Positions 1 through 8,705 are shown, counted from the stretch's first letter. The stretch is DNA of 64,000 nt from Terriglobia bacterium (GCA_020073085.1 JAIQFV010000002.1:9586-73585); one strand, 5' to 3'. The notes: generated by a model from the letters alone, not told the origin. Made by a program: numbers and translations.

Positions 1-175
1 AAGGTAACAGGCGCAAAGACCCGGGGTGCCGCGGGCATGCGTTCTTTGCATGCCTGCGAAGGAAGACAAATCAATCCTTGTTTCAACTTCAAAGTTCAAG
101 GTAACAGGCGCAAAGATCCGGGGTGCCGCGGGCATGTGTTCTTTGCATGCCTGCGAAGGAAGACAAATCAATCCT
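1..175. repeat. 97-bp direct repeat, two copies
   Basis: Positions 1-78 recur at 98-175 with only a few substitutions, a period of 97 bp. Each copy contains GGGTGCCGCGGGCATGC, a short GTTCTTT loop and GCATGCCTGCG, which can fold into a hairpin. The same core returns at about 1419-1460. The linker between the copies contains CTTCAAAGTTCAAGG, related to the heptamer repeats elsewhere. No gene is supported here; the window edge may hide further copies. Confidence 0.75.
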
Positions 176-249
176 CCGCCCCGTCCCGTTACCGAAATTC
201 CTCTCCTTAGATCCCACTTGGAGAAGGTCTCAAAACTTCTGATGTGAGC

Positions 250-276
250 GCAGGCATGCACACACCGCATGCCTGC
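250..276. repeat. 10-bp inverted repeat, hairpin
   Basis: GCAGGCATGC (250-259) and GCATGCCTGC (267-276) are perfect inverse complements with a 7-nt loop, using the same GCATGC core as the repeats at 1-175. The rest of 176-511 holds no gene or other signal that I can support. Confidence 0.6.
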
Positions 277-511
277 GGCACCCGAGCCATGTGCCGGAAG
301 AGGCTGGCTTTCGGAATCCCACTTTACAGGCTTATTCGGATTTGTGGTCTCGACGAAGGATCGCGCCGTATCCCCAAGGATCAAACTATGGGATAATGGG
401 ATTGCATTCGCCGTTCTTGTATAACCTTGGGTTTAGATTAAGGGGCTGCAAGTCCAGACTTGCAACCTCTTTTTTATTGCGGCTGGAGGCAGTGTAGGGC
501 AAGGAGCTACG

Positions 512-1351
512 ATGAGTGAGACTGCCGTTTGTGAGTTAAGGCCATGGGACCGTCCCTTTTGGAAGCCGGTCCGAGGCAAGGGTGCCGTTTTCTCTTATTT
601 GATCCTGATCCATGTGCTCGCAATCGTCGGGCTTCTCTTGTTTCCGCTCCCCAGCCTGAAGGTCCTGACCCTGACGCTTGTTCTCACGGGTCTCGGCGGG
701 TTGGGGACGACCGTGTGTTACCACCGGATGCTCGCCCACCGCACCCTGAAGGTGAACAAGGCCGTCGAACACCTGCTGATTTTCTGCGCTATGTGCAACG
801 GCTCGGGGGCCCCGGCAAGCTGGGTGGCCTACCACCGCCAGCATCATTATCGCGCTGATACGCCTGAAGACATTTCCAGCCCGAAGCAGGGGGGCTTCTG
901 GTGGGCGCACCTGCGCTGGCTCTACCAATCGGCCCGCGCCGACCGTAAGAAGTGGTGCCCGGAGCTTGACCGCGGTGCGTACAGGCTTTGGACTTATGCG
1001 GAGGGGCCGGTGCTCCTGCTGTCTCTATGTTCCGGTTGGGTGTTCGGGTGGCAGGGCTTCTTCTGGGTGGGCGCCATTCGTTTGATGTATTCGCTGCACA
1101 TGCAGTGCCTGGTGAACAGTCTCACGCATCTGGGTCATTCCGAAGAAGGGGATTCCAGCAGAAATGTCTGGTGGCTGGGGCCGCTGCAACTGACGGCCTG
1201 GGGCGAGAACTGGCACAAGAACCACCACTCCAACGCCGGTTCTGCACGGCTGGGGCTTCGCTGGTGGCAGACGGACATCGGATGGTATTTTATCTACGCG
1301 CTGGAAACTGTGGGGCTAGCCAGTCAAGTTAAGCGGCCAAGAGCGAGATGA
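512..1351 (+). CDS. Acyl-CoA / fatty acid desaturase
   Basis: Membrane di-iron desaturase expected to introduce a cis double bond into saturated acyl chains, adjusting membrane fluidity. The 279-residue protein shows the three histidine boxes of the stearoyl-CoA delta-9 desaturase family in order: HRMLAH (71-76), HRQHH (108-112) and HKNHH (235-239). Hydrophobic segments around 27-48, 51-68 and 165-198 fit the usual four-helix membrane topology. Length matches bacterial forms without a cytochrome b5 domain. ATG 512 follows AGGCAAGGAGC. Substrate (CoA or lipid-linked acyl chain) cannot be told from sequence. It stands alone, convergent to the next genes. Confidence 0.92.
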   Translation: MSETAVCELRPWDRPFWKPVRGKGAVFSYLILIHVLAIVGLLLFPLPSLKVLTLTLVLTGLGGLGTTVCYHRMLAHRTLKVNKAVEHLLIFCAMCNGSGAPASWVAYHRQHHYRADTPEDISSPKQGGFWWAHLRWLYQSARADRKKWCPELDRGAYRLWTYAEGPVLLLSLCSGWVFGWQGFFWVGAIRLMYSLHMQCLVNSLTHLGHSEEGDSSRNVWWLGPLQLTAWGENWHKNHHSNAGSARLGLRWWQTDIGWYFIYALETVGLASQVKRPRAR

Positions 1352-1404
1352 AGTTCAAAGTTCCAAGTTCAAAGATGTAAAGCCAAAGCGAGGATTTGTT
1401 GGGG

Positions 1405-1465
1405 TCATGACTTCTGCATGGGGTGCCGCATGCATGCGTTCTTTGCATGCTTGCGCGGCATGTCG
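1405..1465. repeat. Third copy of GCATGC hairpin repeat
   Basis: GGGGTGCCGCATGCATGCG, TTCTTT and GCATGCTTGCG closely match the core of the 97-bp repeat at 1-175, so the element is dispersed. The start of this gap (1351-1378) carries AAGTTCAAAGTTCC-type heptamer sequence directly behind the desaturase stop codon. The remainder of 1352-1735 shows no gene. Confidence 0.55.
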
Positions 1466-1560
1466 TATGAATCCGCGACTGTTCTGAACATGGAAGGGAT
1501 TTCACCGGAAGGCGGTTTCTGTCGCCCCCCAGGGGGCGGGGGCTCTATTCTCGAGCTTTC

Positions 1561-1580
1561 CCCCACCCTGACGGGTGGGG
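1561..1580. terminator. Hairpin between convergent genes
   Basis: CCCCACCC TGAC GGGTGGGG is a perfect 8-bp stem with a 4-nt loop; a second hairpin, GGCCC TGAC GGGCC, follows at 1593-1606. They lie between the desaturase (+) and the small basic protein gene (-), a natural place for a bidirectional terminator, but neither has a long T tract. Confidence 0.35.
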
Positions 1581-1735
1581 CCACAATCTTCCGGCCCTGA
1601 CGGGCCTGAACTCAGGCGCATCCTGAGATTCTCATACTCCTGAGCGAGTCCGCGGCACCCGACGTCATTCGAGGTCGAGTTTACGGCACGCGACGCAGGG
1701 GCGACTCCTCGAGTTTTCCGGATACCTTGAGCCAT

Positions 1736-1933
1736 TCAGATTTGGGGCGCCGACTGAACGGGCATGAGCTCGTTTTCGGTCGAGGTTTCGTCGTCTCTCG
1801 CGGTCTCGGTTTCTCTCGAACCCTCGTTTTCCACGCGCTTTGCGAGTTTCTTCTGCGCGCGGCGCTCCGCTTTCGTTCGTTGTTTTTCCAGTCTCTTCAT
1901 TTCTTTCTGACGCTTTTGAAATGTAGTTGGCAT
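1736..1933 (-). CDS. Small basic conserved protein (65 aa)
   Basis: Begins MPTTFQKRQKEMKRLEKQR; the first half is almost entirely Lys/Arg/Glu and predicted helical, the second half is acidic and polar. Small proteins with this start are, as I recall, frequent in Acidobacteriota genomes near RNA-binding protein genes, but no function is established. The start at 1933 is preferred over an upstream codon at 1975 because AAGGAG sits 7 nt before it. It lies 57 bp downstream of the RRM gene in the same direction and is probably cotranscribed. A nucleic-acid-associated role is only inferred from charge and context. Confidence 0.7.
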   Translation of the reverse strand: MPTTFQKRQKEMKRLEKQRTKAERRAQKKLAKRVENEGSRETETARDDETSTENELMPVQSAPQI

Positions 1934-1990
1934 CGGGTCTCCTTGAAATGGCTGTGGACGCTGACGTGGCCGCAACGGGGGTCTTTGAGG

Positions 1991-2338
1991 CTACCAGCGA
2001 GGTTCGCGCGGCCGGCGCACGGCTTCGCTGTAATCCTCGGTCGAGAATCCGCCCCGGCCGTGCCCGCTGCTGACCCGCGGGCCACTCCGCTCCGTCTTGG
2101 GCCGTGCTTCGTTCACCTTGAGGTTGCGCCCTCCCACTTCCTTCCCGTCCAGCGCGGCGATCGCTTTGACGGCCTCGTCGTCATTGGGCATTTCCACAAA
2201 GGCAAAGCCCCGGGCCCGGCCCGTCTCCCGATCGGTGACGACATGAACGCGGCCGACCTGCCCGAAGGGCTGGAACAGGGCGGTCAGTTCGCTTTCGGTG
2301 GTTTGAAAACTTATATTCCCTACAAATAGATTCTTCAT
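1991..2338 (-). CDS. RRM-domain RNA-binding protein
   Basis: Single RNA recognition motif in residues 2-80: RNP2 appears as LFVGNISF (4-11) and RNP1 as RGFAFVEM (43-50), followed by the typical NLKVNEARP end of the fold. The C-terminal 35 residues are Gly/Arg-rich and variable, as in cyanobacterial Rbp-type cold-regulated proteins. Probably binds single-stranded RNA in the cytoplasm and helps restructure mRNA at low temperature (inference from family). AAGGAG precedes the ATG. Adjacent genes encode a small basic protein, RpoD and, further upstream, a DEAD-box helicase. A second RRM protein is encoded at 24088-24360. Confidence 0.93.
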   Translation of the reverse strand: MKNLFVGNISFQTTESELTALFQPFGQVGRVHVVTDRETGRARGFAFVEMPNDDEAVKAIAALDGKEVGGRNLKVNEARPKTERSGPRVSSGHGRGGFSTEDYSEAVRRPREPRW

Positions 2339-2415
2339 TCTCTCTCCTTAACGATGCACCGTGACGGAGGCGCGAAGGATTCGAGCATCGGACGGTGCTT
2401 GAATTCAGACTTCGG

Positions 2416-4128
2416 TCACAAAGCGTTTTCCAAAAAGATCCGGAACTGGCCCGAGCGAGACGGATGACGCAGTTTTCTGAGCGCCTTGACTTCGATCTGG
2501 CGGATGCGTTCGCGAGTCACGGCGAACACCTGGCCCACTTCCTCGAGCGTATGCTGGCTGCCATCTTCCAGCCCAAAGCGCATCTTGATGATCCGTTCCT
2601 CGCGCGGAGTGAGCGTTTTCAGCATGGACGCCATGCGCTCCTTCAGGCTGAGCCGGATGGCCGCTTCCAGCGGAGACACCGCCCCCTTGTCCTCGACGAA
2701 GTCACCCAGGTGTGTCTCCTGGCCCTCGCCAATGGGCGTTTCGAAGGACACAGGGTGCTGCGCAATCTTCTTGGTCCGGCGCACCGTCTCCACAGGGATC
2801 TCCATCCGCGCGGCAATCTGCTCTGAAGTCGGCTCGCAACCCAGCTCCTGCGTCAGTTGCCGGCTGGTGCGGACCTGCTGGTTGATCGTCTCGATCATGT
2901 GCACGGGAACGCGGATCGTGCGCGCCTGGTCGGCGATGGCCCGGGTAATCGCCTGGCGAATCCACCACGTGGCGTAGGTGGAGAACTTGTACCCGCGACG
3001 CCAGTCGAACTTGTCGGCCCCTCTCATGAGGCCCATATTGCCCTCTTGGATCAAGTCGAGAAAATGCAGTCCGCGGTTGGTGTACTTCTTGGCGATGGAG
3101 ACCACGAGACGCAGGTTGGCTTCGGTGAGATCTTTCTTTGCTTGTCCGGCTTCAGCCTCGCCGCGCTGGATCAGGGCGAGAGAACGTTTCAGGACGGAGG
3201 GCTGGACCTCGATGGAATCCGGGATCGCCCTGAGTTCGGAGCGGCACGATCGCAAAGCCTTGCGCGCTTCGAGGGCGCCCTTGCCGCGAGCCGTGTCAGC
3301 GCGGCGTTCCAGCCGGGCGATCTCGCGCTCCAGGGAGTGCACCCGCTCGGCCCATTGCCGCGTCATGTCAATCAGGCGCTTCTTCTCGCGTTCCCTGAAA
3401 TCGATCGAGCGGACCAGCAGCGACATCGCCACCTGGGTCCGCGCCAACCGGTATCGGGCCCGCCGATGCGCGCGTTTGTTCGATCTTGCGGTGTTCTTCA
3501 GATGGGCCGCTTGCCGGAGCTCCGCCCCGTGAAGCTGCCCGATCTTCGCGATGATCCGCAGCGTCTGGCGGGTCTTGTTCTCAATTCTTTCCTCGGTCAG
3601 CTCTTCCTCGTCGAACCGGATGATTTCCTTGATCGACCGGGCGCCCTTGCGAACCTCTGCGCCCATCGTCATCAGTTCCTTGAGCACGATCGGGAAGCGG
3701 GAGATCGTCTTGAGCACGAGCCGCTGCCCGCGCTCCATGCGCTGGGCAATGGCGACCTCGCGCTCGCGCGTCAACAGGGGCACGACGCTCATGTGCCGGA
3801 GATACATGCGGACCGGATCGTCGGACCTCTCCATCGGGTGCGTGGCGCGGTTGAGGACGGGTTCTTCGGAGTGGACCGCCTCGTCCTGATCGATTCCGGT
3901 GGGTTCGGCCAATTCGTGCGCCGCCTTCGCCGCCGCACCGTCATCGTAAACGAGGTCCCGATCGAGCGTGGTGAACAGCGTATCGATCTCTTCCACCGGA
4001 TGCTCCTCGAGCGGGAGGATGTCGTTCACCTCGTCAGAGAGCAGATAGCCGCGCTCCTGAGGGGGGTTGATGAAATTCTCAACATGGTCGTGTTTTTCAT
4101 AGTTCGCTAGCGACAATGATCCCTCCAC
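2416..4128 (-). CDS. rpoD: Primary-type RNA polymerase sigma factor RpoD
   Basis: Sigma-70 group 1 factor of 570 residues. Region 1.1-like [12 protein letters not shown] is at 28-40, region 1.2 at 103-132 ([11 protein letters not shown]), a long non-conserved charged insert at about 135-330, regions 2.1-2.4 at 333-406 with [16 protein letters not shown], region 3 from about 408, and region 4.2 helix-turn-helix at 526-559 ([20 protein letters not shown]). The -10 and -35 reading residues look intact. The start is GTG at 4128; no ATG exists before region 1.2. Small differences from the canonical 2.2-2.3 segment ([14 protein letters not shown]) are notable, so it could be one of several RpoD paralogues; another copy elsewhere cannot be excluded. 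Confidence 0.94.
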   Translation of the reverse strand: MEGSLSLANYEKHDHVENFINPPQERGYLLSDEVNDILPLEEHPVEEIDTLFTTLDRDLVYDDGAAAKAAHELAEPTGIDQDEAVHSEEPVLNRATHPMERSDDPVRMYLRHMSVVPLLTREREVAIAQRMERGQRLVLKTISRFPIVLKELMTMGAEVRKGARSIKEIIRFDEEELTEERIENKTRQTLRIIAKIGQLHGAELRQAAHLKNTARSNKRAHRRARYRLARTQVAMSLLVRSIDFREREKKRLIDMTRQWAERVHSLEREIARLERRADTARGKGALEARKALRSCRSELRAIPDSIEVQPSVLKRSLALIQRGEAEAGQAKKDLTEANLRLVVSIAKKYTNRGLHFLDLIQEGNMGLMRGADKFDWRRGYKFSTYATWWIRQAITRAIADQARTIRVPVHMIETINQQVRTSRQLTQELGCEPTSEQIAARMEIPVETVRRTKKIAQHPVSFETPIGEGQETHLGDFVEDKGAVSPLEAAIRLSLKERMASMLKTLTPREERIIKMRFGLEDGSQHTLEEVGQVFAVTRERIRQIEVKALRKLRHPSRSGQFRIFLENAL

Positions 4129-4327
4129 TGGTCCCTGCCGGAATTGGCCGGGCCTTCCTCACAGCTGCCCGATTACCGGGGGAAAGCACCCGCATCCTCG
4201 ACGGGGCAGACCCTGTACGGATTGCAACCGTGATTCCCTGTGTTTCTCCCTGCCCGGTGAGGTTCGGACACTGATGATCCCGATCCCCCCGGGTGCCACG
4301 GTACGTCTTGTGACGGAATTCAAGTCT

Positions 4328-4336
4328 ATTCTAACA
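4328..4336 (-). promoter_or_regulatory. Possible extended -10 promoter of rpoD
   Basis: On the minus strand TGTTAGAAT has the TGn extension plus a near-consensus TAGAAT -10 box, about 190 nt before the rpoD start. No clear -35 box. The rest of the 4129-4490 gap holds no gene that I can support. Confidence 0.3.
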
Positions 4337-4490
4337 GGTTCTCGTCCAAAGCTGTTGATAAACATCTGCGGAGGGTCGGCAACGGGGCCGCTCCCCGCCG
4401 CGACCTCGCGGACATGCTCCGCCATCGCGCCAGCAATCGCCGCGGTCTTCGGACGGGGGATCCGTATGCTGTCCAGGGTTGTGGGCAGCG

Positions 4491-5717
4491 TTATCCCTCG
4501 ATCAGCGCCTGGAGAACTTCTCCTGGAAGGGGGACCATTCTGGACCTGGCCGATGCTCGCAGGGGATCCATGCCACCCCGGATTCCACTCCTCGGCTCCG
4601 AGATCTCAGCATCCACTTCCATCCTCTCCATTCGAATGCCGAGGGTGCGCTCCAATTCAAACAACTCCGAACGCTGCTCCCGAACGAAGAGGGTCGAAGC
4701 AAGGCCCTGTTTGCCCGCACGCCCAGTGCGCCCGACCCGGTGTATGAAGTTTTCGGCCCATTCCGGAAGGTCATAATTGATGACATGAGCGATATCCTGA
4801 ACGTGGATTCCACGCGAAGCCAGGTCGGTCGCGACCAGGACGCGGTAACGCCCCCGCTGAAACCCCTCGAGGGCCGCCGTACGCTGCGATTGGGAGCGGT
4901 CGCCGTGGATCATGGCCGCGTTGATGCCCTCGCGATTCAGGCTTTTGGCAATTCGCTCCGTGCCGCGCTTGGTGCGCGAGAAGACGAGGCACCGGCCGCT
5001 CTCCTGGGTGAGCAGGTGGTGCAGCATTCCCTGCTTGCCGTCCAGGGGCACCTCAATCGCCTGAAGCCGCACGTTCTCCGAAGGCTTCAGGGTGGATCCG
5101 AACGCCAGACGCGCCGGGTTCCGGGTGTAGTCTTTCACGAGGTCGGGCATATCGCCTTCCATGGTTGCGGAAAAACACATCGTCTGCCGTTCTTTGGGCA
5201 GGACCGCCGCGATCCTGCGAACCGCGGGAAGAAATCCCATGTCCAGCATACGATCCGCCTCATCCAGGACGAGGATTTGCAGTTCGCGAAACTGGATGAG
5301 TTTGCGGTCAAGAAGGTCTTCCAGCCGCCCCGGGGTAGCCACGACCATCCCGACTCCCTTGCGGATCGTGTTGAGTTGTTCGATCTCGGATAGGCCGCCG
5401 ACGACCAGTGCTGCCGGCGGGAGTTGTTTACCCCGTAAGGCGTGGTACTGATCCACGACCTGCATGGCGAGTTCGCGCGTGGGGACAAGCACCAGCGCCA
5501 CGATTCCCGGCTTGCTTCGCCGGAGGAGTTTTTCGGCCACCGGAACCAGGAACGCCAGGGTCTTGCCAGTCCCGGTGGGCGCGGTCGCGATCACATCGCT
5601 GCCTTCAAGGGCTTGCGGGATCACCGCCGCTTGAACCGGGGTGGGCGTCGAGAAATGAGCGGACGACAGCCGCTCCTTGACATAAGAAGAAATCGGAAGT
5701 TCTGAAAAATTCTGCAT
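4491..5717 (-). CDS. rhlE: DEAD-box ATP-dependent RNA helicase
   Basis: Unwinds RNA duplexes using ATP; RhlE/CsdA-type helicases assist ribosome assembly and RNA decay, especially in the cold. In the 408-residue protein: Q motif near PTPVQ (25-29), Walker A ATAPTGTGKT (44-53), PTRELA (79-84), TPGR (128-131), DEAD (152-155), SAT (183-185) and motif VI HRVGRTGRAG in the second RecA domain. The C-terminal extension is short, without the long basic tail of RhlB/CsdA. Start ATG 5717 is chosen because it begins the conserved MQNFSEL segment; an upstream start at 5771 adds 18 non-conserved residues. The symbol rhlE is by resemblance. Confidence 0.93.
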   Translation of the reverse strand: MQNFSELPISSYVKERLSSAHFSTPTPVQAAVIPQALEGSDVIATAPTGTGKTLAFLVPVAEKLLRRSKPGIVALVLVPTRELAMQVVDQYHALRGKQLPPAALVVGGLSEIEQLNTIRKGVGMVVATPGRLEDLLDRKLIQFRELQILVLDEADRMLDMGFLPAVRRIAAVLPKERQTMCFSATMEGDMPDLVKDYTRNPARLAFGSTLKPSENVRLQAIEVPLDGKQGMLHHLLTQESGRCLVFSRTKRGTERIAKSLNREGINAAMIHGDRSQSQRTAALEGFQRGRYRVLVATDLASRGIHVQDIAHVINYDLPEWAENFIHRVGRTGRAGKQGLASTLFVREQRSELFELERTLGIRMERMEVDAEISEPRSGIRGGMDPLRASARSRMVPLPGEVLQALIEG

Positions 5718-5903
5718 TTTGCTTTCTTGCTGGGGCCCTCGCAGCACGCATATGTGTTCACAGGCGGGCATGACGACAAGCGTTGCCAGTCTTTTTTTAG
5801 ATTACGCTGAAGACGTACGGAGGAGACTGAGGGCGGGTGTTCTCAGATCACAAACGGAACCAGAAGAACCGCACGACACAACCGCGGTATTAAGCGCAAA
5901 AGC

Positions 5904-5912
5904 AGTATATCA
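5904..5912 (-). promoter_or_regulatory. Possible extended -10 promoter, helicase gene
   Basis: Minus-strand TGATATACT gives TGn plus TATACT. It predicts a leader of about 180 nt before the helicase start, reminiscent of long cold-shock leaders, but no -35 box is evident. Nothing else is visible between 5718 and 6055. Confidence 0.35.
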
Positions 5913-6055
5913 CAAGTGGTAGAAAAGTGCTCGTGGAAAGAATAGGTGCCCAGGGAGAGAGGTTATAGGTAATAGGTCATAGGCTTTAGGGAATAGGTTT
6001 TAGTGGGTTGGGAAAAGCAGTTCAAGGTTCAAAACCTTCTTCAATGCCAAGCTTT

Positions 6056-6495
6056 GGTAGCCCCGCCGGCGCTCTTTGCCGGCGGGGGCTGGTGCTATCG
6101 GGCCGCCCGGAAACTTCGTTCTCTGCATCCTGCGCGCAAACGCCCCCGCCACATACCCCGTGGCGGGGCTACCAAACCGTTCCTCGATGCTCTGGTAGCC
6201 CCACCTGCGTTTTTTGCCGGCGGGGGCTGGTGCCAGCAGGCTGCCCAGAAACCTCGTTCTTTGCACCCTGCTCACAAACGCCCCCGCCACACACCCCGTG
6301 GCGGGGCTACCAAACCGTTCCCCCATGCTTTGGTAGCCCCGCCGGCGCTCTTTGCCGGCGGGGGCTGGTGCCAGCAGGCCGCCCAGAAACCTCGTTCTCT
6401 GCATCCGGCTCGCAAATGCCCCCGCCACACACCCCGTGGCGGGGCTACCAAACCGTTCCTCGATGCTCTGGTAGCCCCGCCGGCGCGGGGGGAGC
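6056..6495. repeat. GTAG-type REP/BIME tandem array, 138-bp units
   Basis: GGTAG recurs at 6056, 6194, 6332 and 6470, an exact 138-bp period: three full units and a partial fourth. Each unit begins GGTAG followed by a hairpin (CCCCGCCGGCGC, TCTT, GCCGGCGGGG) and ends with a second hairpin (CCCCGCCAC, ACACCCC, GTGGCGGGG) followed by CTACC, so the two ends are inverse copies as in a BIME. About 60 bp of linker separates the hairpins. All frames stay open across it by chance; there is no codon-like pattern and no gene. Related units occur at 7798-8650, 9302-9430 and 12536-12710. Confidence 0.9.
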
Positions 6496-6505
6496 TAATT
6501 TCCAC

Positions 6506-6536
6506 TTGACACACTATGTCGTGTCTCGCTATAGTG
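6506..6536 (+). promoter_or_regulatory. Consensus promoter with internal inverted repeat
   Basis: TTGACA (6506-6511) and TATAGT (6530-6535) are 18 bp apart. The inverted repeat CACTAT (6512-6517) / ATAGTG (6531-6536) overlaps the spacer and -10 box, an arrangement typical of auto-repressed promoters. The only downstream candidates are the doubtful ORFs at 6580-6720 and 6734-6838 and then the DJ-1/YHS gene. Confidence 0.55.
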
Positions 6537-6579
6537 CGTGGCGATATAATCATTCATCGGCACTGATATAAGGAACTTC

Positions 6580-6720
6580 ATGGATCCACATGAAGAGATG
6601 GCTGAGCCGCCTCGACCGCTGGCTTCTCCCCCGCTTCAGGCGGGGTTGTCGCCGACTGGCAAAGAGAGGCATGGCGAAGTCATCTTGATGGAAGTCAGAG
6701 GAGTCGAGGCCCATCAATGA
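6580..6720 (+). CDS. Doubtful small ORF (46 aa)
   Basis: ATG 6580 follows ATAAGGAAC, 44 nt after the consensus promoter at 6506-6535. The product starts MDPHEEMAEPPRPLASPPLQ, is Pro-rich and not recognised. Either a real leader or small protein or a remnant of an eroded operon whose regulator has been lost. Start, RBS and promoter are the only evidence. Confidence 0.25.
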   Translation: MDPHEEMAEPPRPLASPPLQAGLSPTGKERHGEVILMEVRGVEAHQ

Positions 6721-6733
6721 ACGCGAAATCGAG

Positions 6734-6838
6734 ATGTTGAAGACCCTGAAGGCCCAGCCGTACCCGGGTCTTCAACAGACGGTTAACCCCGCCGGTTTCG
6801 ACCGGCTCATCCCCGTGAAAGAAGGACAACCACGATGA
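6734..6838 (+). pseudogene. Possible C-terminal gene remnant
   Basis: A 34-codon frame reading MLKTLKAQPYPGLQQTVNPA and ending KEGQPR has its TGA overlapping the ATG of the DJ-1/YHS gene (ATGA), as in coupled operon genes. The frame continues upstream without a start as INEREIE to a stop near 6697. It looks like the end of a lost upstream gene, but its family is not recognised. Confidence 0.2.
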
Positions 6839-7773
6839 AAAGAAGAGAATTGCTTAAAAGAGCAGCGGCATTAGGTTTCATGGCTTCAATTCCCCAGACA
6901 GCTTTTGGCGCGCTTTCCGAGGGGTCTGGTCCTGTGGAAACGCCGGGTAATCCGGATGTGGGCACACCCACCGCGCGACCCAATCCGCTCAAGCCTCCAG
7001 CCAAGGGCGGTATCCCGGTGGCCTTTCTCGTTTCAGAGGGCGCCGTGGTCATCGACTTCTGCGGGCCGTGGGAAGTCTTCCAGGATGCCATGCTCCCCGG
7101 ACCGGCGATGGCCATGCCGTTCGAACTCTACACCGTTGCCGAAACGACGAAGCCTATCCACGCCAGCGGCGGGATGCAAATCGTCCCTGACTACACCTTT
7201 GAAACCGCCCCCGCTCCCAAGGTGCTTGTCATCCCTGCTCAAAGCGGGAAAGGCGAAGCCATGATGGAGTGGATTCGGAAGGTGACAAAAACCACCGACG
7301 TCACCATGTCGGTGTGCACCGGTGCGATTCAACTGGCCGCCACCGGCCTGTTGTCGGGCAAGTCCGCAACCACCCATCACGCTTCGTACAAAGTATTCGC
7401 AATGGATTTTCCGGATATCCACCTCAAGCGTGGAGCCCGGTTCGTTGAAGACGGCAATCTCGCCACTGCGGGTGGATTGTCCTCCGGCATTGATCTTGCC
7501 CTCCGCGTGGTTGAGCGCTATTTCGGCCGCGAGGTGGCCCAGGCCACGGCCTACCAGATGGAATACCAGGGCCAAGGTTGGTTGAACCCGGATTCGAACG
7601 AGGTTTATGCTAAGGCACTCATCTCAACGGACGAGCATCCTCTGTGTCCCGTGTGCGGGATGGATGTGGATCCGGGGTCTGCTTTGAAGTCTGTGTACAA
7701 AGAGAAGAATTATTACTTTTGTATGCCCGCACACAAGGCACGATTCGATGCGGCGCCGGAAAAGTGGATCTGA
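6835..7773 (+). CDS. Tat-exported DJ-1/PfpI domain fused to YHS domain
   Basis: Residues 1-25 form a twin-arginine-like signal (KRRELLKRAAALGF, then hydrophobic to TAFG). Residues about 58-255 are a class I glutamine amidotransferase-like DJ-1/PfpI domain with the nucleophile-elbow cysteine in SVCTGA (Cys161) and HH at 181-182. Residues 268-312 form a YHS domain, CPVCGMDVDPG with Cys271, Cys274 and Cys296, usually a metal (copper/heavy metal) binding module. Together these suggest an exported thiol or metal-stress protein; a reaction cannot be assigned. Export of a DJ-1 domain and its fusion to YHS are uncommon. It is followed at once by a REP array. Confidence 0.85.
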   Translation: MKRRELLKRAAALGFMASIPQTAFGALSEGSGPVETPGNPDVGTPTARPNPLKPPAKGGIPVAFLVSEGAVVIDFCGPWEVFQDAMLPGPAMAMPFELYTVAETTKPIHASGGMQIVPDYTFETAPAPKVLVIPAQSGKGEAMMEWIRKVTKTTDVTMSVCTGAIQLAATGLLSGKSATTHHASYKVFAMDFPDIHLKRGARFVEDGNLATAGGLSSGIDLALRVVERYFGREVAQATAYQMEYQGQGWLNPDSNEVYAKALISTDEHPLCPVCGMDVDPGSALKSVYKEKNYYFCMPAHKARFDAAPEKWI

Positions 7774-7797
7774 AACAAGCGAAATCTGCCATGCCTT

Positions 7798-8650
7798 GGT
7801 CGCCTCGCCGGCGTTTTTTGCCGGCGGGGGCTCTTCTTCACCCGTGTGCCAGTGAACCTGGTTCTCTGCATCCCGCCCGCAAAAGCCCCCCCGCATGAAA
7901 CCGCGGGGAGGCTACCAAACCTTTCTCCATCGCCTTGCTTTGGTAGCCTCGCCGGCGCTCTTTGCCGGCGGGGGCTCTTCTTCACCCGTGTGCCATTGAA
8001 CCTAGTTCTCTGCATCCCGCCCGCAAAAGCCCCCCCCCGCATGAAACCGCGGGGAGGCTACCAAACCTTTCTCCATCGCCATGCCTTGGTCGCCCCCCCG
8101 GCGTTTTTTGCCGGCGGGGGCTCTTCTTCACCCGTGTGCCAGTGAACCTGGTTCTCTGCATCCTGTTCGCAAATGCCCCCCCGCATGAAACCGCGGGGAG
8201 GCTACCAAACCTCTCCCCGCCGCCATGCCTTGGTCGCCTCGCCGGCGCTCTTTGCCGGCGGGGGCTCTTCTTTACCCGTGTGCCAGTGAACCTGGTTCTC
8301 TGCATCCTGTTCGCAAATGCCCCCCCCGCATGAAACCGCGGGGAGGCTACCAAACCTTTCCCCATCGCCATGCTTTGGTAGCCTCGCCGGCGCTCTTTGC
8401 CGGCGGGGGCTCTTCTTCACCCGTGTGCAGTGAACCTGGTTCTCTGCATCCCGCCCGCAAAAGCCCCCCCCGCATGAAACCGCGGGGAGGCTACCAAACC
8501 TTTCCCCATCGCCATGCCTTGGTAGCCTCGCCGGCGCTCTTTGCCGGCGGGGGCTCTTCTTTACCCGTGTGCCAGTGAACCTGGTTCTCTGCATCCCGTT
8601 CGCAAATGCCCCCCCCGCATGAAACCGCGGGGAGGCTACCAAACCTTTCC
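7798..8650. repeat. GTAG-type REP/BIME tandem array, ~144-bp units
   Basis: Six tandem units begin at 7798, 7942, 8088, 8232, 8377 and 8521 (spacing 144-146). Each starts GGTAG or GGTCG, then hairpin CGCCGGCG-CTCTTT-GCCGGCGGGG, a linker, and ends with a hairpin CCCCGC-ATGAAAC-CGCGGGG followed by GGCTACC. Length changes are confined to C-tracts and single bases. The linker resembles that of the 138-bp array but the second hairpin is different, so it is a sister family. It ends 56 bp from the transposase gene. ORFs across it are by-products of the repeat. Confidence 0.92.
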
Positions 8651-8705
8651 CCATCGCGACAAAATCTCCACATCCCGTCATGCGGGACGGGGCGATCAAA
8701 CCAAC

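Noticed and set aside
2857-4110. 417-codon plus-strand frame opposite rpoD
   Set aside because: Antisense shadow; rpoD domains explain the region fully.
6056-8650. CRISPR array
   Set aside because: Units are 138-146 bp with no short conserved repeat alternating with unique spacers and no cas genes; the ends are GTAG/CTAC hairpins.
6000-8699. Proteins of 60-190 residues encoded across the BIME arrays
   Set aside because: Same sequence is open in several frames on both strands; composition follows the repeat, not codon use.
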